Positions 1-6,921 of a stretch of DNA of 12,884 nucleotides are shown piece after piece. The translations under genes were made by a program, and so were the position numbers. Position 1 is the first letter of the stretch. Each line of letters begins with the position of its first letter. The DNA lies in NCBI GenBank assembly GCA_964385195.1, contig CAYLOC010000083.1, positions 1-12,884 on the forward strand, written 5' to 3'. The notes under the pieces were generated by a model. It worked only from the letters and a program-made list of their open reading frames with translations, had not been told where the DNA came from and did no database searches. This stretch comes from CAYLOC01 sp964385195. GTDB lineage: Bacteria > Actinomycetota > Actinomycetes > Propionibacteriales > Nocardioidaceae.

Positions 1-2481
1 GGCCCAGTCCCGCGAGGACCCTGAGCCGTACTCCTTTCCCGCCAGCACAACCAGCGGGATGCCCTTCTCGGCGTAGGACACCGAGGCGTCGTAGATCGTC
101 TTCACCGACCCGTCGGTGGCGAAGTCGCGGGTCCAGCCGCCCTCGGTGCCCGGCGCGATCTGGTTCCGCAGCCGGATGTTGGCGAACGTCCCGCGCACCA
201 TCACCTCGTGGTTGCCGCGCCGGGACCCGTAGGAGTTGAAGCTGCGTTGCTCCACCCCGTGCTCGGCGAGGTACCTCCCGGCCGGTGAGTCCTTCTTGAT
301 CGCACCGGCGGGCGAGATGTGGTCGGTCGTGACGGAGTCCCCGAGCTTGGCAAGGACCCGGGCGCCGGTGATGTCGCTGACGTCGGCAGGCTCGGCAGGC
401 ATTCCGTCGAAGTACGGTGCCTTGCGCACGTACGTCGAGGCGTCGTCCCAGTCGAAGATCTCCCCTTCGGGGGTCGGCAGGGAGCGCCACCGCTCGTCGC
501 CCGCGAACACATCGGAGTAGCCGCTGCTGAACATCTGCGAGTTGATGGCTCGCTCCACCACTTCCTCGACCTCGGCGGGCGAGGGCCAGATGTCCTTCAA
601 GTAGACGTCGTTGCCGTCGCCGTCCTGCCCGAGTGGCTCGGCGTAGATGTCGACGTCCATGGAGCCGGCGATCGCGTAGGCGACCACCAGCGGCGGGGAG
701 GCCAGGTAGTTCATCTTGGTCTCGGGGTTGATCCGGCCCTCGAAGTTCCGGTTGCCCGACAGCACCGACACCACGGCCAGGTCGGCGTCGTTGACCGCCT
801 TGCTGACCTCGGGAATCAGCGGCCCGGAGTTACCGATGCACGTGGTGCAGCCGTAGCCCACCAGGCTGAACCCGAGCTTCTCCAGGTACGGCGTCAGGCC
901 CGCCTTCTCGTAGTAGTCGGTCACCACCTTCGAGCCGGGCGCCAGGGTGGTCTTGACCCACGGCTTGCTGGCGAGGCCCTTCTCCACGGCGTTCTTCGCC
1001 AGCAACGCCGCACCGATCATCACCGACGGGTTCGAGGTGTTCGTGCACGAGGTGATCGCGGCGATCGCGACCGCGCCGTGGTCGAGGACGTAGGAGGACC
1101 CGTCGCGACCCTCGACCTCCACCGGGTTGCTCGCCCGGCCTTCCGGGGAGCCGACCGACGGGACCGCTGTGTGCGGTGGCTCGGACCCGTTGTCGCCGTG
1201 GTACGCCGGGGCGTCACTGGCCGGGAAGGACTCCGCCTCCGCCTCGTCGTACCCCTTCTCCTCGGTGTCGTGCACTGTCACGTAGTTCGGCAGGACCTCA
1301 CGGAATGCGGCCTTGGCGTCGGACAGCGAGATGCGGTCCTGGGGGCGCTTGGGCCCGGCGATCGAGGGCACGACGGTGGACAGGTCCAGTTCGAGGTACT
1401 CCGAGTAGCGTGGCTCGTGTCCTGCGTAGTGCCACAGGCCCTGTTCCTTGGCGTAGGCCTCAACCAGGGCAACCTGCTGCTCGTCGCGCCCGGTCAGCCG
1501 CAGGTACGTCAGGGTTGCCTCGTCGACGGGGAAGATCGCCACGGTGGAGCCGTACTCGGGTGACATGTTTCCGAGGGTGGCCCGGTTCGCGACCGGCACG
1601 GAGGCAACGCCGTCGCCGTAGAACTCCACGAACTTCCCGACCACGCCGTGCTTGCGCAGCTGCTCGGTGATCGTCAGCACGAGGTCGGTCGCGGTGGCCC
1701 CCTCCGGCAGCTCGCCGGTCAGCTTGAAGCCGACCACGCGCGGGATCAGCATCGACACCGGCTGCCCGAGCATCGCGGCCTCCGCCTCGATGCCGCCGAC
1801 CCCCCAGCCGAGGACGCCGAGGCCGTTGACCATGGTCGTATGCGAGTCGGTGCCCACGCAGGTGTCGGGGTACGCCTGGAGGGTGCCGTCGACCTCGCGA
1901 GGGAAGACCACCTTGGCCAGGTGCTCGATGTTGACCTGATGGACGATGCCGGTTCCCGGCGGCACCACCTTGAAGTCGGCGAACGCGCCCTGCCCCCACC
2001 GAAGGAACTGGTACCGCTCCCGGTTCCGCTCGTACTCGTACTCGACGTTACGCTGGAACGCCTCCGGGCTGCCGAACACGTCCGCGATGACCGAGTGGTC
2101 GATCACGAGCTCGGCCGGGGAGAGCGGGTTGATCTTGGTCGGGTCCCCGCCGAGGTCCCGCATCGCCTCGCGCATCGTCGCCAGGTCCACCACCGCGGGG
2201 ACACCGGTGAAGTCCTGCATGATCACGCGTGCCGGCGTGTACTGGATCTCCTTGCTCGGCTGGGCGTTCTGGTCCCAGCCGGCGACCGCCCGGACGTCGT
2301 CGGCGGTGATGGTGTGTCCGTCCTCGTTGCGCAGCAGGTTCTCGCACAGCACCTTCAGGCTGTATGGCAGGGAGGCGACGTCAAGGCCGTCGCCGCTGAC
2401 GGCGGACAGCCGATGAATCTCATACGTGGTGCCGGCGACCTCCAGGTTGCTACGTGCTCCGAAACTGTCCACCGTGCTCAT
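1..2481 (-). CDS. acnA: Aconitate hydratase (aconitase A), 3' end cut off by window edge
   Basis: The enzyme interconverts citrate and isocitrate through cis-aconitate in the cytoplasmic TCA cycle, using a [4Fe-4S] cluster. The ATG at 2481-2479 follows a good ribosome binding site (GCGAGGAGG) and opens 827 codons that run off the left edge with no stop. Seen: N-terminal VIMQDFTGVPAVVDL (residues 87-101), DTCVGTDSHTTMVNGLGVLG (206-225), cluster ligand Cys479 in SCTNTSNPS, Cys545 and Cys548 in GCTTCIGNSGP, and the swivel-domain active-site motif GSGSSRDWA at the very end. An acidic stretch at about 405-465 is a linker often seen in actinobacterial AcnA. The family is usually 900-940 residues, so roughly 80-110 are missing, all outside the window. 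An 18-bp palindrome at 2501-2518 lies just upstream and probably controls it. Confidence 0.97.
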   Translation of the reverse strand, partial: MSTVDSFGARSNLEVAGTTYEIHRLSAVSGDGLDVASLPYSLKVLCENLLRNEDGHTITADDVRAVAGWDQNAQPSKEIQYTPARVIMQDFTGVPAVVDLATMREAMRDLGGDPTKINPLSPAELVIDHSVIADVFGSPEAFQRNVEYEYERNRERYQFLRWGQGAFADFKVVPPGTGIVHQVNIEHLAKVVFPREVDGTLQAYPDTCVGTDSHTTMVNGLGVLGWGVGGIEAEAAMLGQPVSMLIPRVVGFKLTGELPEGATATDLVLTITEQLRKHGVVGKFVEFYGDGVASVPVANRATLGNMSPEYGSTVAIFPVDEATLTYLRLTGRDEQQVALVEAYAKEQGLWHYAGHEPRYSEYLELDLSTVVPSIAGPKRPQDRISLSDAKAAFREVLPNYVTVHDTEEKGYDEAEAESFPASDAPAYHGDNGSEPPHTAVPSVGSPEGRASNPVEVEGRDGSSYVLDHGAVAIAAITSCTNTSNPSVMIGAALLAKNAVEKGLASKPWVKTTLAPGSKVVTDYYEKAGLTPYLEKLGFSLVGYGCTTCIGNSGPLIPEVSKAVNDADLAVVSVLSGNRNFEGRINPETKMNYLASPPLVVAYAIAGSMDVDIYAEPLGQDGDGNDVYLKDIWPSPAEVEEVVERAINSQMFSSGYSDVFAGDERWRSLPTPEGEIFDWDDASTYVRKAPYFDGMPAEPADVSDITGARVLAKLGDSVTTDHISPAGAIKKDSPAGRYLAEHGVEQRSFNSYGSRRGNHEVMVRGTFANIRLRNQIAPGTEGGWTRDFATDGSVKTIYDASVSYAEKGIPLVVLAGKEYGSGSSRDWA

Positions 2482-2500
2482 CCGGCCTCCTCGCTCAAAC

Positions 2501-2518
2501 TATCTTGACATCAAGATA
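2501..2518. promoter_or_regulatory. Perfect 18-bp palindromic operator candidate upstream of acnA
   Basis: TATCTTGA-CA-TCAAGATA has perfect 8-bp arms around a 2-bp centre. It is an AT-rich island in very GC-rich surroundings and ends 20 bases before the acnA start codon, next to the ribosome binding site. Size and symmetry fit a dimeric winged-helix repressor such as the MarR family; this is inference. On the acnA strand TAGGGT lies directly before it and could be a -10 box, which would place the palindrome over the transcription start. I do not know the regulator. It does not look like the TetR-type AcnR site of Corynebacterium. Confidence 0.6.
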
Positions 2519-2586
2519 CCCTACCAGCGGTCCGATCACCACCGCGGCGTCGGCGTACCCGTTGATCCATCCGCTCCCCCAGGTGG

Positions 2587-2661
2587 ACAAGGCAAACTCA
2601 CCGTGGGCGAGGCGGGTTTGCCTTGTAGACGGGGCAAACGCACCGTCTACAAGGCAAACGC
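2587..2661. repeat. Cluster of GGCAAAC repeats, three direct and one inverted
   Basis: GGCAAAC occurs at 2591, 2633 and 2653, each followed by (G/T)CA, and the first two by CACCGT as well. An inverted copy, GTTTGCC, starts at 2616. The inverted copy lies within GTTTGCCTTGTAGACGG (2616-2632), whose exact complement is at 2643-2659. Its first 11 bases also pair perfectly with ACAAGGCAAAC at 2587-2597. The two pairings exclude each other. The block fills most of the gap between the transporter stop and the acnA leader. It could be a dispersed intergenic repeat, a terminator derivative or an attenuator. Confidence 0.6.
2616..2659 (-). terminator. Strong 17-bp hairpin after the KimA-like gene, probable terminator
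   Basis: Arms 2616-2632 and 2643-2659 are perfect 17-bp complements around a 10-base loop. On the minus strand the hairpin begins 23 bases past the TAA stop (2685-2683) of the transporter gene, where an intrinsic terminator would sit. No U tract follows, which is common in high-GC actinobacteria. It separates the transporter transcript from the acnA leader. The overlap with the GGCAAAC repeats means a regulatory role is also possible. Confidence 0.5.
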
Positions 2662-2682
2662 AGCCCCGAGGGGGGCGCGTGG

Positions 2683-4737
2683 TTACGGGCGGGAGCGGGG
2701 ACGGCGGCGGGAGGGCCGGGAGGGGCGCGCGGGTCCACGGCGGACGCCGCCTACCACGGCACGGCCGCGCTGTCGCTCCGCCCGACGACGGGCCACCTCC
2801 GAGGACCGGAGCTGGTAGGGCACCGACGTCACCATCACCCCGGGAGTGAACAACAGGCGGCCCTTCAGCCGCAGCGCGCTCTGGTTGTGCAGCAACTGCT
2901 CCCACCAGTGCCCCACGACGTACTCGGGGATGTAGATCATCACCACCTCACGCGGGCTGGTGCGATGCAGGTCCCGCACGTAGTCCAGGACCGGGCGGGT
3001 GACTTCGCGGTACGGCGAGGCGAGCACCTTCAGCGGGACCGGCAGGTGCCGGTCGTCCCACTGCTGGAGCAGCTCGTTGGTGGCACCCTCGTCCACGTCA
3101 ACCGTGATCGCCTCCAGCGTGTCCGGCCGGGTCGCCCGCGCGTAGGCCAGCGCACGCAGCGCCGGCTTGTGCAGCTTGGAGACCAGGACGGCGGCGTGGA
3201 CCCGCGACGGGAGTGCGGTGTCCTCCTCGGCGACCTGCAGCTCGTCGGCGACGCGGTCGTAGTGGTGCCGGATCCCGCGCATCAGGAAGAACAGCGCCGC
3301 CATCGCCGTGATCGCGATCCAGGCACCGGCCAGGAACTTGGTGACCAGGACCACGATCAGCACCACCCCGGTCAGGCCGAGCCCGAACGTGTTGATCGCG
3401 CGGGCACGGTGCATGATCCGCCGCTGTCTGCCGTCGGTCTCGCTCCGCAGATGGCGGGTCCAGTGCCGGACCATGCCGGTCTGGCTCAGCGTGAACGACA
3501 CGAACACCCCGACGATGTAGAGCTGGATCAGGCTGGTGACCTGCGCGTCGAAGGCGACGATCAACACGATCGCGAAGCCGGCCAGCAGCATGATGCCGTT
3601 GCTGAACGCCAGCCGGTCCCCGCGGGAGTGCAGCTGCCGGGGCATGAACCCGTCCCGGGCGAGGATCGAGGCCAGCACCGGGAAGCCGTTGAACGCCGTG
3701 TTGGCCGCCAGCACCAGGATGACCCCGGTCGCGGCGATGGTCAGGTAGAACAGCGGCGGGAAGTTGCTGAACACCGCACCAGCGAGCTGACCGATCACGG
3801 TGTGCTGGTCATACGACGGCCCCACCGGCTGGCCCGTAGCCGGGTTGACCAGCTGCGTGGTCGGGTTCTCCACGTAGTGCACGTCGGTCAGCCGGGAGAG
3901 CACGATGATCCCCATCAGCATCGTGACCGCGATCGTCCCCAGCAGCAACAGCGTGGTCGCCGCGTTCTGGCTCTTCGGCCGCCGGAACGCCGGCACCCCG
4001 TTGCTGATCGCCTCGACACCGGTCAGGGCGGCACAGCCGGAGGAGAACGCCCGGGCCAGGAGGAACGCCATGGCCGCGCCCCCCAGGCCGGTCATCGTGC
4101 TCTCCGCCTGGATGTGGTACGGCGCGCTCACCGCCGACGGCAGCCCCCCGAGCGCGGCGCGTACCAGCCCCCAGGCCGTCATCCCCAGGATGCACGCCAT
4201 GAACGCGTACGTCGGGATCGCGAACGTCTTCCCCGACTCCCGGACCCCCCGCAGGTTCATCGCGGTCAGGAGCACCACCAGCAGCGCGGCGGTGAGCGCC
4301 TCATGCCCGCTGAGGCCGGGGATCGCAGACGCAGCGTTCTGCACCCCGGAGGAGATCGACACCGCCACCGTCAACACGTAGTCGACCAGCAGCGCACTGG
4401 CCACGACCAGGCCGAACGGCCGGCCCAGGTTGACCGACGCGACCTCGTAGTCGCCGCCGCCGCTGGGGTAGGCACGCACGTTCTGCCGGTACGACGCGAC
4501 CACGGTCAACATGACCACGACCACGACCAGCCCGATCTTCCAGGAGAACGCGTACAGCGCCGTCCCCGCTGCCGAGAGCGTCAGCAGGATCTCGTCCGGG
4601 GCATAGGCGACGCTGGACAGGGCGTCGCTGGCGAAGACCGGGAGCGCGATCCGCTTGGGGAGCAGCGTCTGCTCCATCTGCGTGCTCCGCAGCTTTCGCC
4701 CCACGAGCATCCGTTTGCTCAGGTCCGCGACACCCAC
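2683..4737 (-). CDS. KimA-like potassium transporter, APC superfamily
   Basis: Inner-membrane carrier with about 12 membrane segments over residues 40-490 and a soluble C-terminal domain from about 490 (684 residues from the GTG at 4737). General annotation would say amino acid permease. However, SDALSSVAY (Asp38, Tyr45), LLVDYVLTVAVS (Asp119, Thr123, Ser127), LTGVEAISN (Thr239, Glu242) and LYIVGVF (Tyr407) match, in order and spacing, segments I recall from Bacillus subtilis KimA, a K+/H+ symporter, including its K+ and proton residues. Homologue from memory: M. tuberculosis Rv2690c. The family core ends at about VPYQL; a further ~35-residue Arg/Pro-rich tail follows. Start choice: the GTG aligns with KimA-type N-termini; an ATG at 4710 is an alternative, and the upstream TTG at 4815 is unlikely. 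It is divergent from ceoB/ceoC, which supports a K+ role. K+ as substrate is inferred. Confidence 0.85.
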   Translation of the reverse strand: MGVADLSKRMLVGRKLRSTQMEQTLLPKRIALPVFASDALSSVAYAPDEILLTLSAAGTALYAFSWKIGLVVVVVMLTVVASYRQNVRAYPSGGGDYEVASVNLGRPFGLVVASALLVDYVLTVAVSISSGVQNAASAIPGLSGHEALTAALLVVLLTAMNLRGVRESGKTFAIPTYAFMACILGMTAWGLVRAALGGLPSAVSAPYHIQAESTMTGLGGAAMAFLLARAFSSGCAALTGVEAISNGVPAFRRPKSQNAATTLLLLGTIAVTMLMGIIVLSRLTDVHYVENPTTQLVNPATGQPVGPSYDQHTVIGQLAGAVFSNFPPLFYLTIAATGVILVLAANTAFNGFPVLASILARDGFMPRQLHSRGDRLAFSNGIMLLAGFAIVLIVAFDAQVTSLIQLYIVGVFVSFTLSQTGMVRHWTRHLRSETDGRQRRIMHRARAINTFGLGLTGVVLIVVLVTKFLAGAWIAITAMAALFFLMRGIRHHYDRVADELQVAEEDTALPSRVHAAVLVSKLHKPALRALAYARATRPDTLEAITVDVDEGATNELLQQWDDRHLPVPLKVLASPYREVTRPVLDYVRDLHRTSPREVVMIYIPEYVVGHWWEQLLHNQSALRLKGRLLFTPGVMVTSVPYQLRSSEVARRRAERQRGRAVVGGVRRGPARPSRPSRRRPRSRP

Positions 4738-4777
4738 GAACGCCGATGCTATGCCACGACACCACCGGCGGAGGCAT

Positions 4778-4811
4778 CCGTACGCCACGGGGTGCGGTGT
4801 GGCGTGTACGG
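4778..4811. promoter_or_regulatory. Imperfect palindrome in the divergent transporter/ceoB promoter region
   Basis: CCGTACGCCAC (4778-4788) and GTGGCGTGTACGG (4799-4811) are inverted copies, differing only by a 2-base insertion in the second. The element sits about 40 bases before the transporter GTG and 70 bases before the ceoB GTG, inside the only spacer shared by both. It could be an operator for a regulator of both directions, or a hairpin in a leader. I see no convincing -35/-10 pair on either strand. Confidence 0.35.
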
Positions 4812-4881
4812 TCAAGGCTAAGCACCGCCGTGCGTGTCAGTGCTTGTGAACGTGCTACCGGAGAGTGCAAAGAGAGACACC

Positions 4882-5541
4882 GTGCATGTCGTGATCATGG
4901 GCTGCGGGAGGGTCGGCGCCATGCTGGCCCACCGCTTCGAGGACCGCGGGCACTCCGTTGCCATCATCGACCGCAACTCAGAGGCGTTCCGCCGGCTCGG
5001 GGTCGGCTTCCGCGGCGACCGGGTGACGGGTATCGGGTTCGACCAGAGCGTCCTCCACGAGGCCCGGATCGGCGAGGCGGGAGCGTTCGCCGCGGTCAGC
5101 AGCGGGGACAACTCCAACATCATCACCGCGCGCGTGGTGCGGGAGAGGTTCGGCGTTGACAACGTCGTCGCCCGCATCTACGACCCCCGCCGGGCCGAGG
5201 TCTATGAACGGCTGGGGATCCCCACCGTGGCCACGGTCCGGTGGACCGCCAACCAGATCCTCCGGCAGCTGCTGCCGGAGGGCGCCGAGCCGCAGTGGCG
5301 GGACACCTCCGGTGCGCTGCGGATGGATGAGATCCAGGTCCCCGACTCCTGGGTCGGATCCACCGTGCAGCACCTGGAGCGGACCGGGTGCCGGGTGGCG
5401 TATCTCACCCGCCTGGACGAAGGCATCATGGCGCGCCCCGAGCTGCGGCTGCAAGACGGTGACATCCTGCACGTGATCGTCGCCGAGGCCGAGCGGGCGC
5501 TGGTCGCTTCCCAGCTCGACAAGGGACCGCAGGAGGAGTAA
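4882..5541 (+). CDS. ceoB: TrkA-type RCK potassium transport regulatory protein (CeoB)
   Basis: Cytoplasmic regulatory subunit that binds a nucleotide, usually NAD(H) or ATP, and gates a K+ transporter. The 219 residues hold an N-terminal Rossmann TrkA_N domain (about 1-130), with GCGRVG at 7-12 and the acidic residue closing strand 2 at Asp30 (IIDRN), then a TrkA_C domain at about 140-215. The GTG at 4882 is chosen because the Rossmann strand starts immediately (VHVVIMGCG) and AAAGAGAGA precedes it; an in-frame GTG at 4834 would add 16 unconserved residues. It is followed after 2 bases by ceoC, whose ribosome binding site lies within its last codons, so the two are co-translated. It corresponds to M. 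tuberculosis Rv2691 (ceoB/trkA). No TrkH-type pore gene is in the window; the divergent KimA-like gene is the obvious membrane partner. Confidence 0.92.
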   Translation: MHVVIMGCGRVGAMLAHRFEDRGHSVAIIDRNSEAFRRLGVGFRGDRVTGIGFDQSVLHEARIGEAGAFAAVSSGDNSNIITARVVRERFGVDNVVARIYDPRRAEVYERLGIPTVATVRWTANQILRQLLPEGAEPQWRDTSGALRMDEIQVPDSWVGSTVQHLERTGCRVAYLTRLDEGIMARPELRLQDGDILHVIVAEAERALVASQLDKGPQEE

Positions 5542-5543
5542 GG

Positions 5544-6221
5544 ATGCGAGTCGCTATCGCCGGCGCCGGCGCGGTGGGCCGCTCGGTGGCCACCGAGCTG
5601 CTGGAGCACGGCCACGAGGTGTTGCTGATCGACAAGAACCCGGCGGCCATCAAGACCGACAGCGCCCCGGACGCGGAGTGGCTCCTGGCGGACGCGTGCG
5701 AGGTGGCGTCCCTGGACGAGGCCGAGCTGGAGCGCTGCAACGTGGTGGTCGCGGCCACCGGCGACGACAAGACGAACCTCGTGTTCGCGCTGTTGGCCAA
5801 GACCGAGTACGCCGTCCCCCGGACGGTGGGGCGGGTGAACCATCCGTCCAACGAGTGGCTGTTCAACGAGTCCTGGGGCGTGGACGTCTTGGTCTCGACC
5901 CCCCGGATCATGTCCGCGCTGGTCGAGGAGGCCGTCACCGTCGGTGACCTGGTGCGGTTGTTCACGTTCCGGCAGAGCGAGTCGAACATGGTCGAGCTGA
6001 CGCTTCCGGAGGACTCGCCGTACGTCGGGGTGCAGGTGCGCGACGTGCCGTGGCCGCCGGACACGCTGCTGCTGGCGATGCTGCGCGAGGGGCACGTCCA
6101 CCAACCGGACCCGTCGGCGACGCTGGAGGCGCACGACGAGCTGCTGTTCGTGTCCACCACGGTCGCCGAACGCGACCTGGCTACTCTGCTCGCTCCACAG
6201 GAGAACCCTGGCTCTGGGTGA
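5544..6221 (+). CDS. ceoC: TrkA-type RCK potassium transport regulatory protein (CeoC)
   Basis: Second RCK subunit of the pair, 225 residues. The nucleotide-binding GAGAVG is at residues 7-12 with Asp30 (LIDKN) at the end of the second strand. A TrkA_C-like domain follows from about 140. The ATG is preceded by AGGAGGAG inside the end of ceoB, with a 2-base gap between stop and start. It corresponds to M. tuberculosis Rv2692 (ceoC). Two different RCK proteins in one operon suggest a hetero-oligomeric ring, or two nucleotide inputs on one transporter; that is inference. Its last 41 bases overlap the convergent DUF3159 gene, so no separate terminator is available. Confidence 0.92.
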   Translation: MRVAIAGAGAVGRSVATELLEHGHEVLLIDKNPAAIKTDSAPDAEWLLADACEVASLDEAELERCNVVVAATGDDKTNLVFALLAKTEYAVPRTVGRVNHPSNEWLFNESWGVDVLVSTPRIMSALVEEAVTVGDLVRLFTFRQSESNMVELTLPEDSPYVGVQVRDVPWPPDTLLLAMLREGHVHQPDPSATLEAHDELLFVSTTVAERDLATLLAPQENPGSG

Positions 6222-6921
6222 GCCAGGAGCCGGGACGGACCGTGACCTCGGTGGTGTTGCGGCCGAGCATCCAGGCCATCACCGCCAGCGCGGCGATCTG
6301 CAACGGCCATCCCATCGCCAGCTTGGCGAACCCCAGCCATCCGGCCTCGCCGGCGTGGTACAGCGGGTACTGGACCGCCACCCGGATGAAGCACGGTAAG
6401 GCCAGGACCAGGGTGAGCCTGCTGCACAACCGCACCAGTGCCCGGTCCCGGTGCCACTCGGTCGGCGCGCCGGTGACCGCGCCGATGAGGAAGCCCACGA
6501 TCGGCCACCGGACCAGCACGGAGACGGTCAGCGCGACCGCATAGCCGGCGTTGTACAACAGCCCCGGGAGAAACGCGTCCGCTGCGTTTCCGGAGTGCAG
6601 GGCGAACGCAGACGCGACCGCGACGCCGATCACCGCGTTGAGCACGAACTGGACCGTCTGCCGTTGCACGATGCGGGCCAGGAGCAGCGCCACCGCCAGG
6701 ACGGCGGACACGATCAGCGACAGCTTCAGCTGGTGCGTGGCGACCCAGCACACCGTGAAGCTGGCTGTCGGGACCGCCGCTTCGATGATGCCCCGCCGCC
6801 CGCCGAGGGCCTGGGCGAGCTGTCGCCGTACCAGCGCCTCGATCGTGACGGTGCCACCGGCGGTGCGGCCGTGCGCCGGATCGCCGGCCCCGCCGGGTGC
6901 CGCGTTGTCCGGTTCAGTCAC
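6181..6921 (-). CDS. DUF3159 family integral membrane protein
   Basis: A 246-residue protein of unknown function with a hydrophilic N-terminus (1-45) and about six hydrophobic segments between 46 and 220 (for example 66-83, 94-108, 165-185, 200-220). PIVGFLIGAVTGAPTEWHRD (140-159) and NAGYAVALTVSVLVRWP (124-140) are the stretches by which I recognise DUF3159 (compare M. tuberculosis Rv2693c). The GTG start at 6921 overlaps the end of the OB-fold gene by 8 bases (GTGACTGA), so it is the last gene of the dut operon and probably translationally coupled. Its 3' end overlaps that of ceoC, tail to tail, by 41 bases. No catalytic motif is evident. Confidence 0.85.
   Translation of the reverse strand: MTEPDNAAPGGAGDPAHGRTAGGTVTIEALVRRQLAQALGGRRGIIEAAVPTASFTVCWVATHQLKLSLIVSAVLAVALLLARIVQRQTVQFVLNAVIGVAVASAFALHSGNAADAFLPGLLYNAGYAVALTVSVLVRWPIVGFLIGAVTGAPTEWHRDRALVRLCSRLTLVLALPCFIRVAVQYPLYHAGEAGWLGFAKLAMGWPLQIAALAVMAWMLGRNTTEVTVRPGSWLTQSQGSPVERAE

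Noticed and set aside
319..1563. A 414-codon plus-strand open frame opposite acnA
   Set aside because: It mirrors aconitase codons, has no recognisable motif and lacks a ribosome binding site. It is a shadow.
2587..2661. A CRISPR array or IS end at the GGCAAAC repeats
   Set aside because: Copies are only 7-14 bases long, irregularly spaced and partly inverted, with no cas or transposase gene and no target duplication.
2495..2905. A 136-codon minus-strand frame across the acnA upstream gap, with a repeated-looking peptide
   Set aside because: The peptide regularity comes from the GGCAAAC DNA repeats, and the rest is shadow of the carrier's Arg-rich tail. It also runs through the palindrome before acnA.
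2887..4821. A 644-codon plus-strand open frame opposite the KimA-like carrier
   Set aside because: Its composition is Arg/Gln/His/Asp-rich with no domain. Such long antisense frames arise from third-position GC bias, and the minus strand carries an unmistakable transporter.
4834..4881. Longer ceoB with a GTG start at 4834
   Set aside because: The 16 extra residues are not part of a Rossmann fold, and the family starts directly at the first strand. The GTG at 4882 has a better-placed purine stretch.
5202..6134. A 310-codon minus-strand frame opposite ceoB/ceoC
   Set aside because: Arg/His/Gln-rich shadow with no motif; both RCK proteins on the plus strand are clear.
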